Assembly: GCA_963792655.1 (NCBI GenBank) | Contig: CAWBWU010000003.1 | Location: 992,001-1,056,000 of the forward strand | DNA: 64,000 nucleotides | From: DOZZ01 sp963792655 | GTDB lineage: Bacteria > Acidobacteriota > Terriglobia > Bryobacterales > Bryobacteraceae | Reading direction: 5' to 3' | Shown: one piece after another, positions 47,888-58,450 of the stretch | Numbering within the stretch: the stretch's first letter is position 1 | Layout: each line of letters starts with the position of its first letter | Program-made: the position numbers and the translations under genes | Notes under the pieces: generated by a model | Databases searched by the model: none | What the model was told of the DNA's origin: nothing | Seen by the model: only the letters and a program-made list of their open reading frames with translations

Positions 47888-50800
47888 ATGTGGCTCTTGA
47901 ACCGATATCCGAAGCTCGCCTTCCTCACCATTACCGGCGCCGTTGCGCTGCTGGCTCAGACACCCGATGCGGACGGTGTTGAATACTTTGAAAAGAACAT
48001 TCGCCCGGTGCTCGCGACTCGCTGTTATGTTTGCCACAGCGCGGCCGCGCCGAAACTGCAGGGCGGTCTCCAACTCGACAGCCGCGACGCTCTTCGCAAA
48101 GGCGGCAACTCCGGGTCACCGATCACTCCAGGCGATCCCGACAGCAGCCTTCTAATCAAAGCGCTGCGTTACTCCGACCCCGCGTTGAAGATGCCGCCCG
48201 GCAAAGCGCTTCCGCCGGAAGTAGTCGCGCACTTCGAACAATGGGTGAAGATGGGCGCGCCCGATCCGCGTACCGAAGCACCCAAGGTCACCGCTACCGC
48301 CAAACGCCGCGATTGGTGGGCATTCAAAGCCCCGGTGCGTCCAGCGGTGCCCGAAGCTGCCGAGGCGAGTTGGATCAAGACTCCCGTCGACAACTTCATC
48401 CTTGCGAAGCTTGCTGAGTCGAAACTGACACCCGCCGCGCCGGCTGACAAGCGCACACTCATTCGCCGCGCGAGTTACGACCTGATCGGCCTGCCACCAA
48501 CGCCAGCCGAGATCGACGCATTCACTCGCGACAACACGCCGCACGCGTTCGAGAAAGTAGTGGACCGTCTGCTCGCGTCGCCGCAATACGGCGTGCGCTG
48601 GGGCCGCCACTGGATGGATGTGGCGCGTTACGCCGATACTGCCGACGGGCCGGAGCGTTTCGCTTTTTCGTACACCTACCGCGATTGGGTGATCCGCGCG
48701 TTTAACGAAGACTTGCCGTTCGATCAGTTTGCGCGCAAACAGATTGCCGCGGACCAACTCACGCCTTTCGAGAAGCGCGACCTTGCCGCACTCGGCTTCA
48801 TCACACTTGGGCCGCAGCGTGCCCAAGGGCGAGCACGACATGATCGACGATCGCATCGACGTCATCACGCGCGGCTTTCTCGGCATGACCGTGACCTGCG
48901 CGCGCTGCCACGATCACAAGTTCGATCCGATTCCGACGAAAGACTACTACTCGTTCTACGGCATCATCGCCAACTCCGTCGAGCCCGTCGAATATCCGCT
49001 GCTGCGCAAAGAGGACGACACTTCACCACTGGTGCGCGAGTACCGGCTCGGCATGCAGCGGCGGCTCGCCGCTCTGAACAACTTCAAGACGAAGCGCCAC
49101 GCACAACTGGTCGCCGAATTCCGCAGTGCACCTTGGATCGCGCGTTATCTGATCGGTGCCCAGCAAGCCCAGAAGATGAGCAACGCGGAAATCGAAGCGC
49201 TCTCGCGCGATAAAGATTTCAACTTGTTCGTGCTGCGGCGCTGGCGCGAGTATCTGAAGCAGGAACACGAAAGCCCCGACTCCGTCTTCGCCGCCTGGAA
49301 TGCTTTCGCCGCATTACTTCCGGCTGAGTTCGCGGGCAAAGCGGCCTCCACATTGGCGCAGCTTCCGGCAAACACAAATGCAGAATTGAAAGCCGCGTTC
49401 GCTTGCCAAGCCACCGGCTTCATTAGAAGATGTCGCGAAAATTTACGGCGACGTGCTGGCCAAAGACGATGGCGCGCAGCCAAGCGCGGATCCGGTGAAA
49501 GAACCGTTGCGTCTTGTTCTCCGCGCCGATGGCGCACCGGCGAATGTTCCACTCGCTGACTTCATCCAGATTCGCGGCGCGGGTGGCGATGACAATATCC
49601 TGCGCGGCCTCGAAGGCGACATTCGCATCTGGGAGGCCAGGTTCGGTTACCGGGGCATCACGCCGCGTGCGATGGCAATCGAAGAGCCCGCGAAGATCGT
49701 ACCCGCGCATGTCTTCGTGCGCGGCAATCCCAACAATCAGGGCGTGGAAGCGCCGCCGCAGTTTCTTTCTGCCTTGAGCAGCACGCCGCAGCCTTTCACA
49801 CACGGCAGTGGACGTTTGGAACTGGCCAACGCGGTAGTTGACCGCAACAACCCGGTCACCGCGCGCGTGATCGTGAATCGCGTGTGGCAATGGCATTTCG
49901 GCCGTGGCATCGTCAACAGTCCGAGTGATTTCGGAACACGCGGCGATCTGCCCAGTCATCCCGAGTTGCTGGATTATCTGGCCACCCGTTTTATGGATGA
50001 GGGCTGGTCGATCAAGAAGCTGCATAAGTGGATCATGCTCTCGAGCACCTATCAGCAAGCGAGCACGGACCGCCCCGAAGCGCGCGCCGTCGACCCTGAG
50101 AACAAGCTTGTGTGGCGCATGAACCGGCAGCGTCTTGACTATGAATCGTTGCGCGATTCGATTCTGTTCGCAGCGGGGCAGCTCGACGATACTGTCGGCG
50201 GGCTTCCCTTCTCGCTGACCGCACAACCGGCTGTACAGCGCCGCACTGCCTACGCCTACCTGCAGCGCGGACACATGCCGGGCGAACTCACTGCGTTCGA
50301 TTTCGCCATCCCCGAGGCCCACGTCCCTCAGCGTTTTCTCACTACCGTTCCGCAGCAGGCGCTCTTCATGATGAACAGCCCCTTCATCATGGAAGAGGCG
50401 CAGCACGTGGCGCAGCGGCGCGATGTGGACGCAGCTCCGACCGACGAAGCGCGCGTGAATGCCTTGTATCGCGTGATCTATGGCCGCGCACCCGCGCCCG
50501 AAGAAATCAAGGCAGGCGTTGAATACGTGCGCGGTGAACAAGCCAGGCCGCCCGTTGCGCGGCCGGTGATCTGGCAGTACGGCATAACGACAATGAGCCC
50601 CCAGGGCCAGGTCGAAGACTTTCAGCCGATGAAGTACTTCAACGAGGGGCGCTGGCAGCCCGCTTCCATCACTCCCCAGCCGGTCTTTGGCGAGGCCGAA
50701 CTTTATGCAACAGGCGGTGTGCCGCCGAGCGATCCTGCGAAGGCGATCACGCGCCGTTGGACGTCGCCCGTCAATGGCATCGTTGAAATCACCGGCACGT

Positions 50801-51174
50801 TGAATCACAAACTGCCCGAGAGCAATGATGACTTTCGCAAACAGTTCAGCGATGGCGTGCGAGCGCGAATCGTGTTCAACCGCCGCGAGAAGCTGGCCGA
50901 GCAAAGCGTGAACAACGGCAAGTCCGACGTGCTGGTCTCTGAACTCGCCGTCAAAGCCGGCGACACGATCGACTTCGCAGTGGACTGTGTGAAGAGTTCA
51001 GAGAACGACGCGTTCATCTGGCGGCCGATGATCACTTTGAAAGCAGAGGGCGACAAGCCGCCGACATGGGACTCCGGCAATGATTTCGAAGCGCCGCGTC
51101 CGCCGACTCTCAGCGCCTGGGACAAGTACGCGCAGGTGCTGTTGCAAACCAACGAATTTGCTTTTGTCGATTAG
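47888..51174 (+). CDS. PSD1 cytochrome with DUF1549 and DUF1553 domains, two frameshifts
   Basis: A secreted protein of about 1,095 residues. After the signal peptide comes a cytochrome c-like domain (CYVCH at 46-50), DUF1549 (MDVARYADTADGPERFAFSY) and, past a frame change near 48820, CARCHDHKFDPI. A second frame change near 49420 leads into DUF1553 (NPVTARVIVNRVWQWHFGRG, QRLDYESLRDSILFAAGQL). The family is expanded in Planctomycetes and Acidobacteria and usually sits next to a DUF1501 gene, as here. The substrate is not known; sulfated or other glycans have been suggested. Confidence 0.88.
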
Positions 51175-51188
51175 AGGAGAGACAGACT

Positions 51189-52625
51189 ATGCGCCACCAT
51201 CCAGTCATCAGCGGCAGTGGTTTAAGCCGCCGGGCATTGCTGAAGCAATCCGGAATGGGCTTCGGCTCGCTCGCGCTCGGGCGCGCTGTTCAGCAACAAC
51301 GCATTTGCCGACACCACGTTCAAAGGGCCGATGGCTCCGCACGCGCCCCAGTTTGCACCAAAGGCCAAACGCATCGTTCATTTGTTCATGAACGGCGGCC
51401 CTTCCCAGGTCGACACGTTCGATCCCAAGCCGATGCTCGACAAGTACGCCGGCAAGGAACTGCCGCTGCATTTGCAAACCGAACGCCGCACCGGCGCGGG
51501 CTTCCCCTCACCTTTCAAGTTCATCAAGCAAGGCAAAAGCGGAATTGAGGTCAGCGAGATTTTCCCGGAAGTCGGCAAGCAGCGTTGACGATCTCTGCGT
51601 CATTCGCTCGATGATGAGCGAGATACCGAACCACGAGCCGTCGCTGATGATGATGAACTGCGGCGATGTGCGGCAGCTTCGGCCCAGCTTCGGTTCGTGG
51701 GTGACATACGGGCTCGGTTCGGAGAATCAGAACCTGCCGGGCTACGTCGTGCTTTGCCCGAACGGCATGCCAGTCGAGGGCGCGAAGAACTGGCGCTCGG
51801 CGTTTCTGCCGGGCGCCTACCAGGGCACGCGCATCGACACGGCGCAGACCAATGTTGAAAAATTGATCGAAAACATTCGCAACCCGACGGCGACGCTCGA
51901 TCAACAGCAACGCCAGCTTTCGTTGCTCGACCGGCTCAACATGCGCTACGCACAGACGCGCGCATGAAGACGCGGTGATGGAGACGCGCGTGCAATCGTT
52001 CGAGCTCGCGTATCGCATGCAGATGGAAGCGGCCGATGTGTTCGATCTGAACAAAGAACCGGCGAACATTCGCGCGATGTATGGCGATACGCTGCAAGGG
52101 CGCCAGATGCTGATCGCGCGGCGGCTTCTCGAAAAAGGTGTGCGCTTCGTGCAGGTCTGGCACGGTGCAGGGCAGCCGTGGGACAGCCACACGGAAATCG
52201 CCAAGGAACACCGCAAGCTTGCGGATGAATGCGATCGCCCGATTGCGGCGCTGCTGCGCGATCTGAAACAACGCGGCATGCTCGACGACACGCTGGTCAT
52301 CTGGGGCGGCGAGTTTGGCCGTACGCCGACCGTGGAGCTTGCTGAGAAGGGCGCCAACAGCGGCACCGTCAGCGGCCGCGATCATAACCCTTACGGCTTC
52401 TCGATGTGGGTTGCCGGCGGCGGTTTCAAAGGCGGCCACGTTTACGGAGCAACCGACGACTTTGGCTTTGCCGCCGCGGAGAACAAGGTTCACGTGCACG
52501 ATCTGCACGCGACGCTGCTGCATCAACTCGGCTTCGATCACACCAAGCTGACCTATCGTTATGCGGGGCGTGATTTCCGGCTGACCGATGTTGCCGGCAA
52601 CGTGGTCAAAGATCTTCTGGTTTAA
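51189..52625 (+). CDS. DUF1501 Tat-exported protein, three frameshifts
   Basis: A protein of about 475 residues with a Tat leader (SRRALLKQSGMGFGSLA), preceded by AGGAGAGA. Four frame segments join near 51290, 51580 and 51970. They show VHLFMNGGPSQVDTFDPKP, later MMSEIPNHEPSLMMMNCGD, and a C-terminal VIWGGEFGRTPTVELAEKG with RDHNPYGFSMWVAGGGFKGG, the sulfatase-like core of DUF1501. It is 14 bases after the DUF1553 protein and forms the usual pair with it. Confidence 0.87.
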
Positions 52626-52667
52626 TAAAGCAGTTTGCTCTCTCACGCGCACCGCGCCCGCGACTGA

Positions 52668-53732
52668 ATGCTGGTCTGGGCCTTCATTCCTTACGTGGTC
52701 GAAGCCGGCGGCGCGCTGAACGGCTACGATTTCGACACGCCGCAGACCAAGTCCGAACTTGCGCGCGCATTTCAGGGGCTGGGACTGCCTTGGATCTGGC
52801 AGCCGATCACGGCGCAGAACTTGCAATCGATCGTGCAGCAGGTGCGCGAGCGCAGCCTTATTGAGCCGTCGCTCGTCTGCAACTTTTGCGACGGTCTGGA
52901 TGGCGGCAGCACTCCCGGCATCAGCGTGATTCGCGCTCTCGAAGCGGCGGGCATTCCGTTTACAGGCGCTGGTTCAGCGTTCTTCGCGCTCTCTGAATCA
53001 AAGCTGGCGATGAAAAGAATCTTTGAAGCGAAAGGCATACCGACGCCGTCGTTCGACGAAGTGCCGCCCACTGGTGTGCCGCATGGAATGTGCAGCCGGC
53101 TCGGCACGCCGCTCCTGGTGAAGCCAGACCGGTCCGCCGCGAGCATGGGCATCTCGCTGCGGTCGCGCGTTCACACCGACGAAGGCATCGCCGAACAGCG
53201 CGAGTGGCTGAAGACCTCGGACGTCTACGCTTACGCCGACTACCGTTCCCTGCTGGTCGAGCGTTTCGTCGAAGGGCCGGAGTTCACCGTGTTCGTGATG
53301 GGCGATTATCGCCAGCCGGCATCGATCGAATGTCTCCCGCCGGTGGAGCGCAGGTTCAACGCGGGCATGCCGCCCGAAGAGCGCTTCCTCTCGTACTACC
53401 GCTACTGGGGGCAGTACGGCCAGGAAACGCCGCCGCCCGGCGACGGAAAGTTTTACGATCACGCGCCGGTGCTGGACCCGCTGCTCTGTGCCAGGCTCGA
53501 AGATCTTTCGAGACGCGCGTACAGCGTTTTGCAGGGCACCGGTTACGCTCGCGTGGATTTCCGCATGGACAGCGCTACGCGTGAATTGTATGTGCTCGAA
53601 GTCAACGCAAACTGCGGCATGTCCGAAGATGACCAGACGTCGACCGGTTGCATCCTGGAGTTCGCCGGCATGAGCCTGGCGAGTCTGTTGCAGCCCATCA
53701 TCGATCATGGGCTCAAGCGGAGAGTCGCTTGA
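52668..53732 (+). CDS. ATP-grasp ligase, D-Ala-D-Ala ligase-like
   Basis: A 354-residue ATP-grasp enzyme. The ATP-binding lysine is in PLLVKPDRSAASMGIS (Lys152), with VERFVEGPEFTVFVMG and LYVLEVNANCGM as the Mg-ligand motif. An N-terminal NFCDGLDGGSTPGI replaces the usual Ddl motif, and an extra block (PPVERRFNAGMPPEERFL, SYYRYWGQYG) is not found in Ddl. It probably forms an amide or peptide bond with ADP release. It overlaps the next ATP-grasp gene by four bases. It is not the cell-wall Ddl, judging by divergence and context. Confidence 0.85.
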   Translation: MLVWAFIPYVVEAGGALNGYDFDTPQTKSELARAFQGLGLPWIWQPITAQNLQSIVQQVRERSLIEPSLVCNFCDGLDGGSTPGISVIRALEAAGIPFTGAGSAFFALSESKLAMKRIFEAKGIPTPSFDEVPPTGVPHGMCSRLGTPLLVKPDRSAASMGISLRSRVHTDEGIAEQREWLKTSDVYAYADYRSLLVERFVEGPEFTVFVMGDYRQPASIECLPPVERRFNAGMPPEERFLSYYRYWGQYGQETPPPGDGKFYDHAPVLDPLLCARLEDLSRRAYSVLQGTGYARVDFRMDSATRELYVLEVNANCGMSEDDQTSTGCILEFAGMSLASLLQPIIDHGLKRRVA

Positions 53733-55102
53733 AAGTATGCGTCCTGCAACCGGACTACACGGATTCGCAAACCGACTACCGGAACTACGATCCACCCCGT
53801 GACCTGACAGCCTTGCTGCCGGGCGAGCAAGTCGATCATCTGTTTCTAAGAAAAGTTTCTGTGTATCGCCAGTTGCGCGAGGCGTCGCGCAGAGGCTACG
53901 ACATCTACGTCAACCTGTGCGAGGGATATCTCGATCAGGATGTGCCGTCGCTCGATGTGATCACAGCGCTCGACCTGTTACAGCTTCCGTACACCGGTCC
54001 GCCGGCGCGGCTCTACGATCCATCGAAGCCGCTGATGAAGTATGTCGCTCATACGCAGAACGTCTGCTATCCGGCTTTTGTCGAAGCGCAAGGTGCGCAG
54101 GATGCCGAACGTGCGATCGAAAGCTTGCGTCCTCCCTGGTTCGTGAAGCCCGCGCATCAGGGTGACAGTCACGGCGTGGATGCTCATTCGTACTGCACGA
54201 CGCCGGGCGAATTGCGCGCGAAGATTGAGGCGATCTGCGGCGAGTATGGCAGCGCACTGATTGAAGAGTTCATCGACGGCCGCGAATTTACGGTGCTGGT
54301 TGCTGCCGATCCCGCACGGCGCTTCGAGCCCGTAGTGTATGCGCCGTTCGAGTTCGTCTTTCCTCAGGGAGAGCGCTTCAAGACATATCAATTGAAGGTC
54401 GCCTCGCATCATCCTGAATGCAACGTGCGCGTGGAAGACGAGGAACTGGCGCGGCAATTGAAAGAAGCCGTGGTGCGCATGTTCAACGGCTTTGAAGGCG
54501 AGGGCTATGCGCGCGCAGATTTCCGACTGGATGCAGCGGGGGAGATCCACTTTCTGGATATCAATTTCACGTGCTCGGTGTTTTATCCGGAAGGGCACCA
54601 GGGCTCGGCCGACTACATACTCGGGCGCGATACCGCAGCGTTCCTGAAGCACATCATGGCGGAGGGAATCGCACGGCACCGACGCCAGACACCGCCTTAT
54701 GAACGGCGAGGCAATGCTTCGAGCGGATACGGCATCTTTGCGACGCGGGCGATCCCAACAGGCGAGGTGATCTATTACGGCGAGGAGCGCGCACACCGGA
54801 TTGTGCATGGCGCGCACATCGCCGCGGTTTGGCCTCCCGATCAACGCGAAGTCTTTCAGCGTTATGCAATACGGGCCGAACGCGACCTCTATCTGCTGTG
54901 GGATGCGGACCCGCGGCATTGGGCTCCGCAGAATCACTGCTGTAATGCGAACACCGAATACCGCGGACTGGACGTTGTTGCCTTGCGCAACATCAAGGTT
55001 GGTGAAGAGCTGACGCTCGACTACGCAAATCTGGACAACCCGGAGATGCCCTCGTTTACCTGCAACTGCGGAGCCCCAAACTGCCGCCGCTACATCCGAT
55101 GA
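53729..55102 (+). CDS. ATP-grasp ligase fused to SET/post-SET domain
   Basis: A 457-residue fusion. Residues 1-320 are an ATP-grasp ligase (Lys140 in WFVKPAHQGDSHG, Glu pair in LIEEFIDGREFTVLV, Mg motif FLDINF with Asp for the usual Glu). Residues 328-457 form a SET domain: SSGYGIFATRAIPTGEVIYY, QNHCCNANTEYRG, KVGEELTLDYANL and a CxCx4C post-SET zinc motif (CNCGAPNC). Such a complete SET/post-SET module is unusual on a ligase. The TTG start at 53729 overlaps the stop of the first ligase (TTGA), so the two are coupled. The ligase products and the methyl acceptor are unknown. Confidence 0.88.
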   Translation: MKVCVLQPDYTDSQTDYRNYDPPRDLTALLPGEQVDHLFLRKVSVYRQLREASRRGYDIYVNLCEGYLDQDVPSLDVITALDLLQLPYTGPPARLYDPSKPLMKYVAHTQNVCYPAFVEAQGAQDAERAIESLRPPWFVKPAHQGDSHGVDAHSYCTTPGELRAKIEAICGEYGSALIEEFIDGREFTVLVAADPARRFEPVVYAPFEFVFPQGERFKTYQLKVASHHPECNVRVEDEELARQLKEAVVRMFNGFEGEGYARADFRLDAAGEIHFLDINFTCSVFYPEGHQGSADYILGRDTAAFLKHIMAEGIARHRRQTPPYERRGNASSGYGIFATRAIPTGEVIYYGEERAHRIVHGAHIAAVWPPDQREVFQRYAIRAERDLYLLWDADPRHWAPQNHCCNANTEYRGLDVVALRNIKVGEELTLDYANLDNPEMPSFTCNCGAPNCRRYIR

Positions 55103-55157
55103 ACTGCCTGCCCTAGCGTGTGGCCCGAAGTTTGCTCGCTTCCTCTCGGAGGAAACT

Positions 55158-55796
55158 ATGCATTTTCGCAGGCACTTTTTCTCGGTAATCGGCGTTCTGG
55201 CTGCCGGTTTCGCACTACATGCGCAAGACATGTATCCGCACGGCGGTGCGCTCGATGCGCGCCAACATGGCTATGAGCACGGGTATCGCGACGGGTTCGA
55301 TCGCGGCGCAGACGCTCACGCGCACAACGGCAACGCCGACTTCCACACGCGAGACTATGACCGCGCGGACCGTGGCTTTGAAGAGTACATGGGCGATCAC
55401 GGCGCGTTCAAAGCCGGTTATCGCGAGGGCTACAGCACCGGATACCAGGATGGCTTTGCTGGAAACCGCGGACGCTTTGTGCAGATTTACGGACCGCATG
55501 ACCGCGACTTCGATGCCGACCGTGACCGCGGCGATCGCGATCGATACGATAGCGTCTACGTCACGCGCCGGTGGGCCTCGCACGATGTGGCAAGTGATAT
55601 CGGCTTTCGCGACGGCTTGAGCGCGGGGTCAAAAGATGCGACTACAGGGCATTCATTCCGCCCGACCGAGCACGACTCCTACAAGGACGGTGACCACGGT
55701 TATGCGGGCGGCTTCGGCAGCAAAGAAGAATACAAGCGCCTCTATCGCGAAGGCTACATGGCCGGCTACACCGACGGGTACGGCGGCCGACGTTAA
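55158..55796 (+). CDS. Secreted GYxxGY-repeat protein
   Basis: A 212-residue protein with a signal peptide ending in ALHAQ. The rest is built of repeats of the form GYxxG(F/Y)xxG: GYEHGYRDGFDRG, GYREGYSTGYQDGFAG, GFRDGLSAGSKD and YREGYMAGYTDGYGG. It is rich in Tyr, Asp, His and Gly with no other cysteine. An AGGAGG-like site precedes the ATG. It follows the ATP-grasp-SET gene by 55 bases; the two might be co-transcribed. The role is unknown; a structural or surface protein is plausible. Confidence 0.75.
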   Translation: MHFRRHFFSVIGVLAAGFALHAQDMYPHGGALDARQHGYEHGYRDGFDRGADAHAHNGNADFHTRDYDRADRGFEEYMGDHGAFKAGYREGYSTGYQDGFAGNRGRFVQIYGPHDRDFDADRDRGDRDRYDSVYVTRRWASHDVASDIGFRDGLSAGSKDATTGHSFRPTEHDSYKDGDHGYAGGFGSKEEYKRLYREGYMAGYTDGYGGRR

Positions 55797-55797
55797 G

Positions 55798-57105
55798 TTA
55801 CTTCTTCGCTGAGGGCGCGACGGGCTTGATCGCCGCGAGTGCATTCTGGAGCGAGGCCAACGCATTCGCGTCCAGATCGTATGCGGTGTTGTCGCCCTCG
55901 CGCTTCGCGAATACCTTGCCGTTCTGCTGGAAGATGCCGGCCTTCTCGACGCGCTTGCCGTCGCCCGAAACTACAGTGAGATCGAGTGCCGGCGCTGACG
56001 ACGTTTCGACAGAGAAGCCCGTGGCCGCGAGATCGCGCAGCTTATCGATGAGCGACTGAACAGCTCCCGCGTCCATCTCTTTGCCGTTCGAGAACCACTT
56101 CTCGTTTTTCTTTTCGACCGTGATGCTCGGTGTCGCTAACTTCACCGGATCGTTGAAACCGAAGTCGAACACCTTCTTGTTGCGGAAGTCTTCGAGCTTC
56201 TTGTCGAGACCCTTGCCGATATCGTCCGCAACCGAGTAGACGCCCTCGACAGCCGAACTCTTTGCGTAGTACTTGCCCGCCGCATCTTTGCGCACTTCGA
56301 GCGTCTGTGTTGCGGAGGAGTCTGTGGCCTGCGCAGTGGCAACGCGCTTCGCGGATGCAAACTGAGGCGTCAGATTCTTCGCATCAGCATCGGTCACCAT
56401 GCGAGCGTCCTTCAACCGGCGTACCAATTCGTCTACTTGCTGGCCATCGGCGCGCATCGGCTTGGGCGCGACAATCTGCCAGTCGCCTTGCGCGTTCTTG
56501 CCGAACTCGATGCTCTGATTATTCGCGGTGAGTCCCACGCGGCTGAGCTTTTCGGGATCGAACGTGAGTAGCCGCTTATCGCGAAGGTCGTTGAACGATT
56601 TATCGAAGCTGGCTTTCGCGGTGGTGGAAACGGTGTACACCTTTGCATCGTTCTGAAGCTTGGCGTACGTGCCGCTTGCCGCCGGAGCATCGGCGCCGAT
56701 CAGCACCGTCCTGGTCTTCCCGTCTTTCAATAGCAGGTCGGCCTTTACTGCGGGATTATCGAGCCCGAAGTTATGCAGGTTGGGATTGTTCTCTTCAACC
56801 AGCGTGTCCGCGGTGAGCGTCGCCAGCGCTGTTGCCACACCTGTTGCAGCATCCTGATCCGCTGCGGCTGAGGCGGGCGCGGTCAGTCGCCAGGATTTGT
56901 CCTGACGAACCAACACCACCGATGAACCGTCCGGGTGCACCAGGTGTATCTCGCGCACCTGGTCTTCAGGCACGTTGACGAACTTGATTGACGTATCGAG
57001 CGGATCCTTTTTTAGAGCCGCGTTGTGCTTGCGGTTCGACCAGTAGACAGCCCCTGCCAGCACGGCCAGCAACACGGCAGCCGTCAGCAATCCCCGGAAC
57101 TTCAT
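55798..57105 (-). CDS. DUF4340 domain-containing protein
   Basis: A 435-residue protein with one N-terminal membrane segment (LLTAAVLLAVLAGAVYW) and DUF4340-type beta repeats (SIKFVNVPEDQVREIHLVHP, then RTVLIGADAPAASGTYAKLQ and IEFGKNAQGDWQIVAPKPM). It is the last gene of a Gld-type ABC operon, four bases after the GldG-like gene, a common arrangement in acidobacteria and cyanobacteria. It is probably a periplasmic partner of the transporter. The gene is intact. Confidence 0.9.
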   Translation of the reverse strand: MKFRGLLTAAVLLAVLAGAVYWSNRKHNAALKKDPLDTSIKFVNVPEDQVREIHLVHPDGSSVVLVRQDKSWRLTAPASAAADQDAATGVATALATLTADTLVEENNPNLHNFGLDNPAVKADLLLKDGKTRTVLIGADAPAASGTYAKLQNDAKVYTVSTTAKASFDKSFNDLRDKRLLTFDPEKLSRVGLTANNQSIEFGKNAQGDWQIVAPKPMRADGQQVDELVRRLKDARMVTDADAKNLTPQFASAKRVATAQATDSSATQTLEVRKDAAGKYYAKSSAVEGVYSVADDIGKGLDKKLEDFRNKKVFDFGFNDPVKLATPSITVEKKNEKWFSNGKEMDAGAVQSLIDKLRDLAATGFSVETSSAPALDLTVVSGDGKRVEKAGIFQQNGKVFAKREGDNTAYDLDANALASLQNALAAIKPVAPSAKK

Positions 57106-57109
57106 TGCG

Positions 57110-58450
57110 CTATCTCCGCTTCCACCACGTCATCACGCCGGAGCCGATCACAATCAGCGGCAGCGCGATCAGACTCAGGTAGAGCAGTGTCATCATTTGC
57201 CGGCCCGAAAGATTCAGACGGCGATCGTCCGGATCGCGCGGGCGAATCGAAATCAGATCTTCGTCCGACGTGAGCCAGTTGATCGCATTCAGCACCAGAT
57301 CGCGATTGCCCACCTGGCCCATGTTCATCATCTGGTTCGATGCGGCCGCTGAACTACCGAACACGACAAAGCGGCCTTGTTTGCTGCCGGTGCCTAACAT
57401 CCCCGCCGCACCCAGAACAAACGGGCCTTTGCGCGCGGTCTTGGGGTCCAGCTTGACCGGCGTTTCAAAACTGGTGACGGCGAAACTCTGCGCGGATGTG
57501 GAGAACAATGCCTGCGCCGGGCTCTTCACATCCAGGCTGCGTGCCAGCGGATAGGCCGTAGCCGCTTCGCTGCCGCCGATGATGGGATGCGACTCGTACT
57601 TCACTGCGAAAGGCACGGCTTCGCCAAAGTAGGCGCTTGTTGCGCTGAGATCGATGATCAGGTCGGGATCGGGCGTAACACCCCAACCGGAGGTGAGCTT
57701 GCTGAGCGCGGGATCTCCACTGAATCCTTTGGTCGGGGGGTCGAGCAGCAGGAACACGTGGCCGCCGTTATCAACGTAAGTCTTCACACCGTTCACCATT
57801 GGCTCTGCGTAATCGGCATGAGGACCGGCAATCACCAACGCATTGCAATCCTGCGGAACGGTGGGGTTCTCGATCAGCGAGATTGTGCGCGTGGTGTAGT
57901 TGTTGTGTTCGAGCGCAGTCTTCAGCGCCGAGTAGCCGTTCGGTTGCGCGTCATCGAGCTTGCGTTCACCGCTGCCCTGCACAAAGCAGACATTCTTGGT
58001 GCCGTTCTTCTCCGACCGGATCAGCGCGCTGGTGACTTCCTCTTCATTCAGGCTCTTGGCCTCTTCGTGCTTGGCGCCGTTGGTGATCACAAGCGTCGGA
58101 AGCGTGCGTATGCCCATTGCTGACACGCGTTCCGGATGCTTCACGGCATCGATGTAGTTCACCGTGATCTTGTTTGACAGCGAAGCATAACGGTCGAGCG
58201 TGCTCTTGGCATCGTTGAACCCTGTCGAGCGGTTCACGTAATCGAAAGTGACCTGGTTCTTCAGATTCGCGACCGCTTTCTTCGTCTGATCCGAAAGCGA
58301 GTAGCGTTTATTCGCGGTGCTATCGAAGCTCTTGTCGTTCTGGTTGGCGAGGTAGTTCACTGCACCCAGCACGGCGAGCACGATCAAAACATAGAAGAAG
58401 AGGTACGCGCCGTATTTCGTCTGACGCGCTTGGAGTACAGGACCAGGCAT
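57110..58450 (-). CDS. GldG-like ABC transporter auxiliary protein
   Basis: A protein of about 446 residues with a helix near each end (YGAYLFFYVLIVLAVLGAV and LLYLSLIALPLIVIGSGVM) and a large periplasmic part (NKRYSLSDQTKKAVANLKNQ, KNVCFVQGSGERKL, VDNGGHVFLLLDPP) of the GldG/ABC_transp_aux type. ATG 58450 overlaps the permease stop as TGATG; a longer GTG start at 58462 is less likely. GldG homologues outside gliding bacteria accompany GldA/GldF-like exporters whose substrate is unknown. Confidence 0.9.
   Translation of the reverse strand: MPGPVLQARQTKYGAYLFFYVLIVLAVLGAVNYLANQNDKSFDSTANKRYSLSDQTKKAVANLKNQVTFDYVNRSTGFNDAKSTLDRYASLSNKITVNYIDAVKHPERVSAMGIRTLPTLVITNGAKHEEAKSLNEEEVTSALIRSEKNGTKNVCFVQGSGERKLDDAQPNGYSALKTALEHNNYTTRTISLIENPTVPQDCNALVIAGPHADYAEPMVNGVKTYVDNGGHVFLLLDPPTKGFSGDPALSKLTSGWGVTPDPDLIIDLSATSAYFGEAVPFAVKYESHPIIGGSEAATAYPLARSLDVKSPAQALFSTSAQSFAVTSFETPVKLDPKTARKGPFVLGAAGMLGTGSKQGRFVVFGSSAAASNQMMNMGQVGNRDLVLNAINWLTSDEDLISIRPRDPDDRRLNLSGRQMMTLLYLSLIALPLIVIGSGVMTWWKRR

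Noticed and set aside
49423..50904. 493-codon open frame antisense to the DUF1553 gene
   Set aside because: The plus strand encodes clear DUF1553 motifs across the same bases.
52668..53732. Cell-wall D-alanine-D-alanine ligase (ddl)
   Set aside because: The N-terminal Ddl motif is missing, an extra insertion is present, and it is coupled to an ATP-grasp-SET gene, not to mur genes.
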